Below, piece after piece: positions 49,219 to 58,900 of a stretch of DNA of 64,000 nucleotides. Under the pieces are notes generated by a model. The model had not been told where the DNA came from. It did no database searches and saw nothing but the letters and a program-made list of their open reading frames with translations. A program made the translations under genes and the position numbers. Position 1 is the first letter of the stretch. Every line of letters starts with the position of its first letter. Source of the stretch: Sagittula sp. P11 (GTDB lineage: Bacteria; Pseudomonadota; Alphaproteobacteria; Rhodobacterales; Rhodobacteraceae); the NCBI RefSeq assembly GCF_002814095.1, contig NZ_CP021913.1:434001-498000 (forward strand), in the 5' to 3' direction.

Positions 49219-50400
49219 ATGTCCCACCCGCCCTTCGCCGACTGGCTCAGCCAGACGAACGATGTCACCTCCACCTTCCTCGCCGCGGGCCAGATCCCCG
49301 GCCTGATCAACCTGGCGGGCGGGCTGCCCGATCCTTCCGCCTGGCCGGTGGAGGCGCTGGCCGACCTGGCTAAAGAAGCGGTGCGGGACTTCCCGGCGGA
49401 ATCGCTGGCCTACGGCCCGGTGCCCGGACAGCCCCGGCTGCGCGACGCCATCGCCGCGCGTTTCTCCACCGACGCGCTGCCGCTCACCCGTGACAACGTG
49501 CTCGTGACCACCGGCGGCACCCAGGCGCTGGCCGCCCTCGGGCTGGCGCTGGTGATGCCCGGCCAGACCATCGCCGTGCAGACGCCCGCCTACCTCGGCG
49601 CGCTCGACACATGGCGCGCGCGGATGCCCGACTACCGGCCCATGGTGCTGGAGGATCCGGGCTTCGACCCGACAGCCGCCATGACCGGCGCGCAGTTCGC
49701 CTACACCGTGCCGAACTTCTCCAATCCGTCCGGACGCCTCGTCGGCACGGACCGGCGCCGCGCCCTGATCGACGCCGCCCGCCACACCGGCACATGGCTG
49801 GTGGAGGACGATCCCTACGGCGCGCTCTACTACGACGGCGCCCCCCTGCCCACCATGCTTGAGATGGCCGGCCCCGGCAGCCCGGTGATCTACCTCGGCA
49901 CCGTGTCGAAGGAGCTGGCCCCCGGCCTGCGCATCGGCTGGGCCATCGCCGACCCCGCGATGATCGAGGCGCTCTCTGCCGCCAAGCAGGGCACCGACAT
50001 GTTCTCCTCCGGGCTCTGCCAGATGGTCACCGCGCTGGCCTTCGAACGCGGCGTGCCGGAGGCGATCCGCCCGCACATCCTGTCGATGTACCGGGCGCGC
50101 CGGGATGCGCTCTGCGCCGCGATGGAGACACACCTCTCCGACTGGTTCACCTGGGAAAAGCCTGAGGGCGGCATGTTCATCTGGGCCCGCGCCCGCGACA
50201 GCCGTCTGAACACCGACGCGCTGATGCGCGCAGGGCTGGCGGAAGGCGTGTGCATCTCCCCCTCCAGCGTCTTCGACCCGGCGCACCGCGACCACGGCGG
50301 GATGCGGCTGAACTTCACGCTGAACCCGCCGGAGAAGCTGGAGGAAGGCATCCGCCGCCTCGCCCGCACCACCCGCGCCGTCCTCCGCGACGCCGCCTGA
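49219..50400 (+). CDS. PLP-dependent aminotransferase (MocR/2-aminoadipate aminotransferase-like, no HTH)
   Basis: 393-residue fold-type I aminotransferase. It shows INLAGGLPDPSAWPVEAL near the N-terminus, LVTTGGTQALAALGLALV, YTVPNFSNPSGRL, LVEDDPYGALYYDG, and the PLP Lys in YLGTVSKELAPGLRIGW. This is the LysN/2-aminoadipate aminotransferase subgroup, which often accepts broad amino acids. The ATG at 49219 follows ACCGGAGACGCGCC and precedes the family N-terminus. Divergent from tamA; the leader holds a pseudoknot-like element. Amino donor and oxoacid acceptor cannot be told from sequence. Confidence 0.86.
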   Translation: MSHPPFADWLSQTNDVTSTFLAAGQIPGLINLAGGLPDPSAWPVEALADLAKEAVRDFPAESLAYGPVPGQPRLRDAIAARFSTDALPLTRDNVLVTTGGTQALAALGLALVMPGQTIAVQTPAYLGALDTWRARMPDYRPMVLEDPGFDPTAAMTGAQFAYTVPNFSNPSGRLVGTDRRRALIDAARHTGTWLVEDDPYGALYYDGAPLPTMLEMAGPGSPVIYLGTVSKELAPGLRIGWAIADPAMIEALSAAKQGTDMFSSGLCQMVTALAFERGVPEAIRPHILSMYRARRDALCAAMETHLSDWFTWEKPEGGMFIWARARDSRLNTDALMRAGLAEGVCISPSSVFDPAHRDHGGMRLNFTLNPPEKLEEGIRRLARTTRAVLRDAA

Positions 50401-50433
50401 CCGGCCCGCGCAGGCACACAGCTTGCCGGAGAG

Positions 50434-50457
50434 GACCGTCGCGCTCAAGCGGCGGTC
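50434..50457 (+). terminator. Hairpin after the aminotransferase gene
   Basis: GACCGTCGC / GCGGCGGTC, 9-bp stem with one T-G pair and loop GCTCAA, 33 nt after the stop; short TT follows. Confidence 0.45.
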
Positions 50458-50501
50458 TTCAGTCACGGCCCGCGGCCCTCCGCGTCCCTCCCCAATCGCA
50501 C

Positions 50502-50790
50502 CGATCCAACCGCAAACGCCCCTTTCCGCGCGGCAAAAATCCGGCCGGCAGCCCGCCGTGCAGGACATGCGCGTGCCCCGGCCTCACGCGAACCGGACAA
50601 GCCTCCGATCCAACGCCAAACGCCCCTTTCCATGCAAAAAGCGCCTCTCCATCGGCCTTTCGCGCACGATCCCGGCGCGCCCGCCCCAAACAGCGTGCCC
50701 GATCCCTCGCGGTCCACCAATGAACGCCCGTTTTCGTGCATCAAACGCCGCGCCAAAGGCGCATCCTGCACGATACCCGGCGGGCGATGC
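50502..50790 (+). repeat. Three diverged tandem units with exact 104-nt period
   Basis: Cores begin at 50502, 50606 and 50710. Units 1 and 2 share CGATCCAAC, then AAACGCCCCTTTCC; unit 3 is more diverged (CGGTCCACC...GAACGCCCGTTTTC). A second conserved spot keeps the same 104-nt register at 50560 (GCAGGACATGCG), 50664 (GCACGATCCCGG) and 50768 (GCACGATACCCG). In translation each unit reads RS(N/T)xxRPF(P/S), and units 2 and 3 also share TIP; because 104 is not a multiple of 3, each unit falls in a different frame. No continuous gene is therefore likely. This is the 491-nt gap between the aminotransferase and malonyl-CoA synthetase. Tandem small RNAs or duplicated leader sequence are possible explanations. 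Confidence 0.65.
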
Positions 50791-50891
50791 GTGACGCCCC
50801 CGGCCCCGTCCTCCATCACCCCCGCCCTCTCGACATCCGCGACCGGCTCCGCCAGAACACCCCGGACCGCGAATTCAGGACAGGTGATGCG

Positions 50892-52403
50892 ATGGCCAAC
50901 CCGCTCTACGACGCCCTTTTCGGCAAGCACGAAGGCAAGGACACGCCCTTCCTGCACATGCTCGACGGGACGACGCTGACCCATGCGAGCTTTGTCCGCA
51001 ACGCCGCGCGCATCGCCCATGTGCTGACCTCGCTCGGCCTCGAACCCGGGGACCGGCTGGCCATGCAGGTCGAGAAGAGCGCCGAGGCCCTCGCCCTCTA
51101 CGCCGCCTGCGTGCAGGCCGGGGTGATCTTCCTGCCGCTCAACACCGCCTACACCGCAGACGAGCTGAGCTATTTCATCGAGAACAGCGGCGCGAAGGTC
51201 GTGGTCTGCGACAGTGCCGCCGTCCCGGTGCTGGAGCCCATCGCCGACCGCCTCGGCGCGCGCGTCGAGACGATGGACGCCGACGGCACGGGCACGCTGA
51301 CGACCTCTGCCGCGGGCCAGCCCGACACCTTCATGACGGTGGACCGCACGAAGGACGACCTCGCCGCCTTCCTCTACACCTCCGGCACCACAGGGCGGTC
51401 GAAGGGCGCGATGCTGACGCAGGACAACCTGCTGTCGAACGCCACCGTCCTCGCCACCGAATGGCGCTTCACGGCGGACGACGTGCTGATCCACGCGCTG
51501 CCGATCTTCCACACCCACGGGCTTTTCGTGGCCACCAACGTCTCGCTCGTCGCGGGCGGCGCGATGATCTTCATGCCGAAGTTCGACGCCGCCACCGTGC
51601 TGGACCGGATGCCCGAAGCGACCGCGCTGATGGGCGTGCCGACCTTCTACACCCGCCTGCTGGACGAGCCGCGCTTCACCCGCGACCTGGCCGCGGGCAT
51701 GCGGCTCTTCGTCTCCGGCTCCGCGCCGCTGCTGGCCGAAACCCATGTCCGTTTCGAGGAACGCACCGGCCACCGCATCCTCGAACGCTACGGCATGACC
51801 GAGACCAACATGAACACCTCAAACCCCTACGACGGCGAACGCCGCGCCGGCACCGTGGGCTTCCCGCTGCCGGGGGTGGAGCTCAAGGTCTGCGACCCCG
51901 AGACCGGCGCCGACCTGCCGCGGGGCGAGATCGGCGTGATCGAGGTGCGCGGCCCCAATGTCTTCAAGGGCTACTGGCAGATGCCCGAGAAGACCGCCGC
52001 CGAGCTGCGCGAGGACGGCTTCTTCATCACCGGCGACCTCGGGATGATCGACGCGGAGGGCTACGTGGTGATCGTCGGGCGCAACAAGGACCTCGTCATC
52101 TCCGGCGGGTTCAACATCTACCCCAAGGAGATCGAGCTGGTGCTGGACGACCAGCCCGGCGTGCTGGAAAGCGCGGTGATCGGTGTCCCCCACCCGGATT
52201 TCGGCGAGACCCCGGTGGGCCTGCTGGTGGCAGAGGCGGGCGCCACCCCCGACCTCGACGCGATCGCCGCCGACGTGGCGGGGAAACTCGCCCGCTTCAA
52301 GCATCCCCGCCGCCTGATCGTCGTGGACGCCCTGCCGCGCAACACCATGGGCAAGGTCCAGAAGAACGTGCTGCGCGAGACCTACGCCGGCCTCTTCGCC
52401 TGA
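50892..52403 (+). CDS. matB: Malonyl-CoA synthetase (MatB-like acyl-CoA synthetase)
   Basis: 503-residue AMP-forming acyl-CoA synthetase resembling MatB, which ligates malonate or methylmalonate to CoA. Visible: LAAFLYTSGTTGRSKGAMLT (P-loop/A3), LPIFHTHGLFVATNV, LERYGMTETNMNTSNPYDGE, FFITGDLGMIDAEGY, and the catalytic Lys in LPRNTMGKVQKNVLR. ERYGMTETxMxTSNP with NPYDGERRAGTVG is characteristic of the malonyl-CoA group. The start ATG at 50892 gives MANPLYDALF, the family N-terminus; a much longer frame begins inside the repeats. Monocistronic; no malonyl-CoA decarboxylase or malonate transporter is visible nearby. Followed by a modular intergenic repeat. Confidence 0.87.
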   Translation: MANPLYDALFGKHEGKDTPFLHMLDGTTLTHASFVRNAARIAHVLTSLGLEPGDRLAMQVEKSAEALALYAACVQAGVIFLPLNTAYTADELSYFIENSGAKVVVCDSAAVPVLEPIADRLGARVETMDADGTGTLTTSAAGQPDTFMTVDRTKDDLAAFLYTSGTTGRSKGAMLTQDNLLSNATVLATEWRFTADDVLIHALPIFHTHGLFVATNVSLVAGGAMIFMPKFDAATVLDRMPEATALMGVPTFYTRLLDEPRFTRDLAAGMRLFVSGSAPLLAETHVRFEERTGHRILERYGMTETNMNTSNPYDGERRAGTVGFPLPGVELKVCDPETGADLPRGEIGVIEVRGPNVFKGYWQMPEKTAAELREDGFFITGDLGMIDAEGYVVIVGRNKDLVISGGFNIYPKEIELVLDDQPGVLESAVIGVPHPDFGETPVGLLVAEAGATPDLDAIAADVAGKLARFKHPRRLIVVDALPRNTMGKVQKNVLRETYAGLFA

Positions 52404-52414
52404 GCGGGGTTGCC

Positions 52415-52482
52415 GGTTTCGCCGCGCTGACGCGCGCCGATCCGCGCGCGGGCAAGGCCCGCGCGGTGGGGGCGCTGCCCCC
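52415..52482 (+). repeat. Composite hairpin blocks of modular repeat, copy C
   Basis: Three blocks in order after matB: 52415-52440, identical over 26 nt to 59496-59521; 52446-52464, identical over 19 nt to 7973-7991 (GCGCGGGC-AAG-GCCCGCGC hairpin); and 52468-52482, the GGGGGC-GCT-GCCCCC hairpin also seen at 15469-15485. They lead directly into the conserved block at 52499-52527 and probably terminate matB transcription. Confidence 0.65.
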
Positions 52483-52498
52483 GCCGCCCGAGGCGGCT

Positions 52499-52527
52499 CC
52501 CCCGAGGTATTTTCGCCAAGATGAAGG
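52499..52527 (+). repeat. Modular intergenic repeat, copy C
   Basis: CCCCCGAGGTATTTTCGCC then AAGATGAAGG, differing from copy A by one base in the shared part. It lies 95 nt beyond the matB stop. Confidence 0.7.
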
Positions 52528-52620
52528 CCGGGAGCGGTCCGGCGGTTCCGGGGAGGGCGGCCCGTATGGGGTGCCGTGCGGGGCGCGTCCGACCGGGCCG
52601 CCGGGGGCGCCTTGCCGGGC

Positions 52621-53505
52621 CTATTCGTCGGTCGGGACCATGTCGACGCTGTGTTCCGTCGTGTGCGGCCCGGCGCTGCGCAGCGAGCCCTTGACCGGCG
52701 CCACGTCGGCGTAGTCGCGCCCGACCGCCACCGCCACGTGGTCCTGCGCCACGCGCAGGTCGTTTGTCGGGTCGATCTCCACCCACCCGGTTTCGCGCCC
52801 GCACCAGGCACGCACCCAGGCGTGCATCGCATCGGCCCCTTCGAGGCGGGGCTGGCCTTCGGGCGGCGTGGTCCTGAGGAACCCCGAGACGTAGCCCGCG
52901 GGCACGCCCACCGACCTCAGCCCCGCGATCATCACGTGGCTGAAGTCCTGGCAGACGCCGCGTCTCTGGCGGAAGGCCTCGGCGGGATCGGTGGCCACGT
53001 CGGTCGCCTCCGGGTCGAAGGCGAAGGCCTCGTGCAGCGCCGTGCTGAGCGCGGTCACCGCCTCCAGCGCGGTCTGCGCCGGGTTCGTCACGTCGCGCGC
53101 GAAGGCGGTGATGTCCCTGACCGGGCGCACCCGTTCGGAGGCGCCGGTGAAGTGGTGCGGGCTTTCCGGTCCCAGCGCGTGTTCCGCCGCCACGTCCTCC
53201 TTCAGGAGGCCCAGCGGCGGCGAGAGGTCCATCAGCGCCTCCGGCCGGTGGCACATCATCCGCCCCTGGAAGCGGAAGGAGACGTCCTCCAGCGCCTCCT
53301 CGAAGGTCATCGCCGTCAGCGCGTTGCCGAAGAAGTCGCGCTCGTCGCTGCGCAGCTGCGGTTCGGGATCGGCCGAGACATGCCCCGCCATCAGCCGCTG
53401 GCGCGCGTTGGTCAGCGGCAGCATCCTGAGCAGCGTCCGCGCCGCGGTGGCCGGGCTCTCGTACAGGTAGCGGATCGCCAGCGTGATGTCGTATTGAACA
53501 GGCAT
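52621..53505 (-). CDS. Transglutaminase-family protein (predicted thiol peptidase/amidase)
   Basis: 294-residue protein with the bacterial transglutaminase-like N-terminal region (residues 1-85, MPVQYDITLAIRYLYESP) and a transglutaminase core. The triad is complete: Cys185 (RRGVCQDFSH), His228 (DAMHAWVRAW) and Asp245 (EIDPTNDL). Bacterial members are thought to act as peptidases or amidases rather than cross-linking enzymes. Third gene of an operon: its start is 7 nt from the end of the ATP-grasp/alpha-E gene upstream. In conserved neighbourhoods such a protein is paired with the ligase components, suggesting it removes or processes the ligase product; this is family-level inference. Confidence 0.86.
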   Translation of the reverse strand: MPVQYDITLAIRYLYESPATAARTLLRMLPLTNARQRLMAGHVSADPEPQLRSDERDFFGNALTAMTFEEALEDVSFRFQGRMMCHRPEALMDLSPPLGLLKEDVAAEHALGPESPHHFTGASERVRPVRDITAFARDVTNPAQTALEAVTALSTALHEAFAFDPEATDVATDPAEAFRQRRGVCQDFSHVMIAGLRSVGVPAGYVSGFLRTTPPEGQPRLEGADAMHAWVRAWCGRETGWVEIDPTNDLRVAQDHVAVAVGRDYADVAPVKGSLRSAGPHTTEHSVDMVPTDE

Positions 53506-53512
53506 CTGCCCC

Positions 53513-55909
53513 TCAGTTCATGTAGCGCGCGCCAAGCGCATCCGACACCGCCATCAGCCGCTCCGCCACCCCGAGCAGGTCCGCGGTGGTCACGGTCTCC
53601 GGCGTGGCGACGGCCAGGTCGGTCTCGAGCCGCAGGAGCGCGCGCGCCGTGTCGCCCATCTGCGTGCCCTCGTAGGGCTGCGGCAGGCGCGCCTGTTCCG
53701 CCCTCAGGATCTCCACCTGAGAGAAGATGGAGCGCGGGTTGTCCGGGTCGAGGGCCAGCATGTCGACCACCGTCTCGCGCTGTGCCACCACGGAGTAGCG
53801 GCGGCGGTGGGTCATGACGCTGTCGCCGATCTCGATCGCCGCGTCGAGCCCACCGGGCGGCGCCTCCTCGTCGGCGAAGGCGGCCAGAAGCCGCGCGGTC
53901 TGGATGCCGCGTTCGACGCAGCGCCCCATGGTCATGAAGCGCCAGCCCGAGGCGCGGAACATGTTGTCGTTCACAAGCCCCGCGAAGCCCGCGTTCTTGC
54001 GCAGGAGCTGGCTCATGGGGCGGGCCATGTCCACGTCCTCCGCCTCTTCGCCGGACAGCGTGCGGGCCAGCGCCGTCACCTCGTTCAGCGCGTACCAGCC
54101 GTCGTCGGAGAAGCGGTCGCGCACCTTGCCCGCGCAGGTCAGCGCGCTTTCGAAGAGGCGCAGCAGCCCCTGCGGGATCACCTGGTCGTCGTCCATGCCG
54201 AGGCCGCTCAGCATGTCGTCGAAGATGTCGAACAGAGGGCTGTGCCCCAGACCGCTGTCGTCGCGCCTCAGCCGCACGGCGCGCAGCGTGCGCATGGCGA
54301 ACTCGGCCCGTTCCACGTAGCGGCCCAGCCAGAAGAGGTTGTCGGCGGCCCGCGCCGGCAGCCGGGCAGAGCGGTAGCGCACGAAGGGCGCGCCGCCGGT
54401 ATGGGTCAGGCTGTCGGGTTTCACCGGTTTCCTGGCCACCACCCAGACGTCCGCGACCGATCCGCCGGACTGCATCGCCAGCGCCGTGGGGTCTTCCGTC
54501 CGGCCGATGCGGGCATAGCCGCCGGGCATCACCTCCCAGCCCTGCGGGGTGCGCACGGCGAAGGCGCGGATCACCATCGGGCGCGGCAGCAGCTTGCCGT
54601 CGATCATCGCGGGCGTCGTGGACAGCGTCACCGCCTCCTGCCCCACGAGGTCGGCGCCGTTCGCCTCCAGCCAGTCGCGGACCGCCATCTGCGCGGTGGA
54701 GCGGAACCGCCCCCCCAGCGCCGTCGAGCCGTCCATCTCGAACGGCAGGTCGGTGGACATGGCGGGCGCGATCATCATCCGTTCGAGGTTCTCGCGCACA
54801 TGCGCCAGCTCGCGCCGCTGGCCGCACCACCATGTCGCGATGTTGGGCAGCTTCAGCGGCGCGCCGGTCACCTGCTCGCAGATCCGCGGCAGGAAGGCCA
54901 TCAGCGCCCGCGCCTCCAGCACACCCGACCCCAGCGCATTCAGCATCGACACCGTGCCCGCGCGCAGGGCGGACACCATCCCCGGCGTCCCGATGGCCGA
55001 ACGTTCGTCCAGCTCCAGGGGATCGGCAAAGCGCGCGTCCAGCCTGCGCCACAGCACCGACACAGGCTCAAGCCCGTTGATCGTGCGCACCATCAGCCCG
55101 TCCGGCGTCACCGTCAGGTCGGCGCATTCCAGCAGCAGAAGGCCCAGGTAACGCGCGATATAGGCATGTTCGAAATAGGTGTCGGTGTGCTGGCCCGGCG
55201 TCAGGATCGCCACCTGCCCGCCGCCCGGCCCCTTCAGCCCGGTCAGGCTGTCGCGGAACGAGCGGAAGAACCCCGCCAGCCGGTGCACGTTGGCCTCCGG
55301 GAAGAAATCGGTGAAGGTCCGCGTCGTGGCCATGCGGTTTTCCAGCGCAAAGCCCGACCCCGAAGGCGCCTGCGTCCGGTCGCCCAGTACCAGCCAGCTG
55401 CCGTCCGGCGACCGACCGATCTCGAAGGCGATCATGTGCAGGTAATGTCCCGACCGCGGCTGCACGCCCACCAGAGGGCGCAGCCATTCGGGGTTGTCGG
55501 TCACCAGCTGCGGCGGCAACAGCCCCTTCTTCACCAGGTCGCCCGGCCCGTAGAGGTCCGCCATCAGCGCCTCAAGCAGGTCGGCGCGCTGGATCAGCCC
55601 CTCGGCCAAATCGGCCCATTCGGATTCGGCGATCATCACCGGGATGTGCGACAGCGGCCAGTCGCGCATGGTGGAATCGCTGTCGGTGTACTGCCGGTAA
55701 TAGACGCCCGCATCCTTCAGGTACTGGTCGCCGCGCGCGAAATCCGCCGCCAGATCCTCGGGCGAGGTCCTGGCGAGGAACTCGATCATCGGCTTCCAGA
55801 CCGGGCGCACCGTGCCGTCGGCGCGCAGAAGCTCGTCGGCCACCCCTTCGGGCGGCCGATAGCCTTCGATCGCCTTGAGGCGTGACTTGGCGGCCCTCCC
55901 TTCCGCCAT
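53513..55909 (-). CDS. Circularly permuted ATP-grasp (DUF404/DUF407) plus alpha-E domain fusion protein
   Basis: 798 residues with two parts often encoded separately. Residues about 15-470 are the circularly permuted ATP-grasp ligase (GVYYRQYTDSDSTMRDWPLS, LVLGDRTQAPSGSGFALENR, AILTPGQHTDTYFEHAYIAR, VSMLNALGSGVLEARALMAF). From about 485 to the end is the helical alpha-E domain (LPARAADNLFWLGRYVERAE, DNMFRASGWRFMTMGRCVERGIQ). The ligase domain is predicted to form amide bonds at the expense of ATP; alpha-E function is unknown. Start at 55909 follows the DUF2126 stop by 3 nt. No substrate has been shown for this system to my knowledge. Confidence 0.88.
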   Translation of the reverse strand: MAEGRAAKSRLKAIEGYRPPEGVADELLRADGTVRPVWKPMIEFLARTSPEDLAADFARGDQYLKDAGVYYRQYTDSDSTMRDWPLSHIPVMIAESEWADLAEGLIQRADLLEALMADLYGPGDLVKKGLLPPQLVTDNPEWLRPLVGVQPRSGHYLHMIAFEIGRSPDGSWLVLGDRTQAPSGSGFALENRMATTRTFTDFFPEANVHRLAGFFRSFRDSLTGLKGPGGGQVAILTPGQHTDTYFEHAYIARYLGLLLLECADLTVTPDGLMVRTINGLEPVSVLWRRLDARFADPLELDERSAIGTPGMVSALRAGTVSMLNALGSGVLEARALMAFLPRICEQVTGAPLKLPNIATWWCGQRRELAHVRENLERMMIAPAMSTDLPFEMDGSTALGGRFRSTAQMAVRDWLEANGADLVGQEAVTLSTTPAMIDGKLLPRPMVIRAFAVRTPQGWEVMPGGYARIGRTEDPTALAMQSGGSVADVWVVARKPVKPDSLTHTGGAPFVRYRSARLPARAADNLFWLGRYVERAEFAMRTLRAVRLRRDDSGLGHSPLFDIFDDMLSGLGMDDDQVIPQGLLRLFESALTCAGKVRDRFSDDGWYALNEVTALARTLSGEEAEDVDMARPMSQLLRKNAGFAGLVNDNMFRASGWRFMTMGRCVERGIQTARLLAAFADEEAPPGGLDAAIEIGDSVMTHRRRYSVVAQRETVVDMLALDPDNPRSIFSQVEILRAEQARLPQPYEGTQMGDTARALLRLETDLAVATPETVTTADLLGVAERLMAVSDALGARYMN

Positions 55910-55912
55910 GGA

Positions 55913-58900
55913 TCACACCCCCGGCGAGCGGCGCAGGTCCAGCGTCATCGGGAACTCCGGGTGCGGGACCTCGCTTGCGGGCCAGAAGGCGCCGGCCGTG
56001 TGGCCGAACTTCTCGAACCGCGCAAGGCGGCGGGCATCGGCCTCGTTGGTGTTGACCGGGAAGGTGTCGTAGTTGCGCCCGCCCGGATGCGCCACGTGAT
56101 AGGTGCAGCCGCCGATGGAGCGCCCCGACCACGTGTCGAAGACATCGAAGACCAGCGGCGCATCGACCGGCAGCACCGGGTGCAGCGCCTCCGCCGGCTG
56201 CCACGCCTTGAAGCGCACGCCGCCCACCTTCACGCCGCTCGTCTCCGTCGCGGTCAGCGGCACGGCGCGGCGGTTGCAGGTCACCGTGTAGCGGTCGGGG
56301 TTCAGCGAGGTCAGCTGCACCTGCATCCGCTCCACCGAGCTGTCGGTATAGCGCACCGTCCCGCCGATGGCGCCGCGCTCGCCCAGCACGTGCCAGGGCT
56401 CCAGCGCCTGCCGGACCTCGAGGTTCACGCCCTGGTAGGTCACGTCGCCCGCATAGGGGAAGCGGAACTCCCGCTGCGCCTCGAACCACTCCGGCCGCAG
56501 GTCGAACCCGTTGTCGCGCAGGTCGCCCAGCACGTCGAGGAAATCGGCCCAGACGAAATGCGGCAGCATGAACCGGTCATGCAGCTGCGTGCCCCAGCGC
56601 ACCGGCCGGCCCTTGATCGGGTTCTTCCAGAGCCGCGCGAGGATCGCCCGGATCAGCAACTGCTGGGCAAGGCTCATGCGCGGGTCCGGCGGCATCTCGA
56701 AGCCGCGGAACTCCAGAAGACCCAGCCGCCCGGTCGGCCCGTCCGGAGAGAACATCTTGTCGATGCACAGCTCCGCCCGGTGGGTGTTGCCGGTCACGTC
56801 GATCAGCATGTTCCTGAGCAGCCGGTCCACCAGCCAGGGCTGGGGCTGCGGATAGTCCTCGCCGGGATCGGGGATCTGCGCCAGCGCGATCTCCAGCTCG
56901 TAAAGCGTGTCGTGCCGCGCCTCGTCGATCCGCGGCGCCTGGCTGGTCGGGCCGATGAACAGCCCCGAGAACAGGTAGGAAAGCGCCGGGTGCCGTTGCC
57001 AGTAGAGGATCAGCGACCGCAGCAGGTCCGGACGCCGCAGGAAGGGCGAATCGTGGGTCGTGGCGCCGCCGACAACCACGTGGTTGCCGCCCCCGGTGCC
57101 GACGTGCTTGCCGTCGATCATGAACTTGTCGGCGCCCAGCCGCGACTGCCGCGCCTCCTCGTAGACGCCGGTGGTGATGTCGACGCAGTCCTGCCAGTTC
57201 TGCGCGGGGTGGATGTTCACCTCGATCACGCCCGGATCGGGCGCCACGCGGATCACGTTCAACCGGCTGTCGGACGGCGGGGCGTAGCCCTCGATGTGGA
57301 TCGGCAGCCCCAGCTCTGCGGCGGTCGTCTCGGCCGCAGCAAGCAGTTCGAGGTAATCCTCAAGCGTGCCCACCGGCGGCATGAACAGGCACAGCCGCCC
57401 GTCGCGCGGCTCCACCGCGATGGCGGTGCGCACGTATCCCAGCGCCGGGTCGACGCCGTCCATGCTCATCGGGTTCTGCCGTGCCTGCCGCCCGCCCTCC
57501 TCGGGCTTGACCCCCGACACCGGCTGGCTGCGCTCCTGCGTGACATCGGGCAGCACGTCCGCCTCTTCGGCGGCGATGCGCTCCAGCTCCTCGAGGATCG
57601 CCTTCCGGCGGCGCTCAAGTTCCGCGTGGAAGTTCGGCAGCGCGGCGACCGGCACGCTCGGATCGGCGCTGTAGGTATAGGGATAGTCGGAGGCCGGGAT
57701 ATAGGGCAGCGTGCCCAGCGGCAGGCGGAAGCCCACGGGGCTGTCGCCGGGGATCAGGTAGAGATGCCCGCGCCGCGTCTTCCAGTGCTCCGACACCCAG
57801 GACGACTTCGACGCCTTCCCCTGCCAGCGCTGGATCGGCAGCACGTGACCGGCAGGCTCCGTCAGCCCGCGGTTGAAGACCCGCGCGATCCGGGCGCGCG
57901 CCTCCGGGTCCTTCAGCTTCGGATCCTCCGGCGTGACGTTGATCGGCAGCCCGGCCTCCTTCAGCACCCATTCGGCGGGGTCCTCGTAGGCGGGCCGGAC
58001 GAACTCCGGCTCGATCCCCAGGGTCTCCGCGAAGGTCTCCATGAACTTCTCGGAATCGGCGTTTGTCGCGCCCGACTGCGTTTCCGGCGCGACGAGGTCG
58101 GGGTTCTTCCAGATCGGCTCCCCGTCGCGGCGCCAGAACAGGCTGAAGGTCCAGCGCGGCAGGGTCTCGCCCGGATACCACTTGCCCTGCCCGTAATGCA
58201 GGAAACCGCCCGGCGCGAAACGCTGCCGCAGGCGGCGGATCAGCAGGTCGGCGCGCATCCGCTTCGTCGGACCCACCGCGGCGGTGTTCCACTCCGCGCT
58301 CTCGAAATCGTCGATGCTGACGAAGGTCGGCTCGCCGCCCATGGTCAGCCGCATGTCCTCGGCCTCCATCACCGCGTCGACCTCGCGCCCCAGCTTGTCG
58401 AGCGCCTGCCAGCTTTCCTCGCTGAACGGCTTGGTGATGCGCGGATGTTCCGCGACGCGGTGCACCTCCATCTCGAAGTTGAAGGCGGTCTGGGTGTCCG
58501 GATCGCCGGTGAACCCGCCGACGATGGGGGCTGCGTTGGAATAATGCGGCGTTGCAGCCAGCGGGATGTGGCTCTCGCCGGTCAGCAGGCCCGAGGTCGG
58601 GTCAAGCCCGATCCAGCCCGCGCCCGGCAGGTAGACCTCGCACCAGGCGTGCAGGTCGGTGAAGTCGTGGTCCGTGCCCGACGGCCCGTCCAGCGCCTCG
58701 AGGTCGGGCTTCAGCTGGATCAGGTAGCCCGAGACGAAGCGCGCGGCAAAGCCGAAGCGCCGCAGGATGTTGATCAGCAGCCACGAGGTGTCGCGGCAGG
58801 AGCCCGAGCCCTTCTCCAGCGTCTCCTCCGGCGTCTGCACGCCCGGCTCCATGCGGATCAGGTAGTCGATCTCCTGCTCGAGCCGCGCGTTGAGCGCCAC

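Noticed and set aside
50502-50790. CRISPR array interpretation of the 104-nt units
   Set aside because: Only three diverged units with conservation spread over the unit, no short exact repeats with unique spacers, and no cas genes nearby.
50423-50794. A 123-codon frame covering part of the 104-nt repeat region
   Set aside because: The repeat units fall into different frames, so a single protein cannot explain their conservation; no ribosome site was seen.
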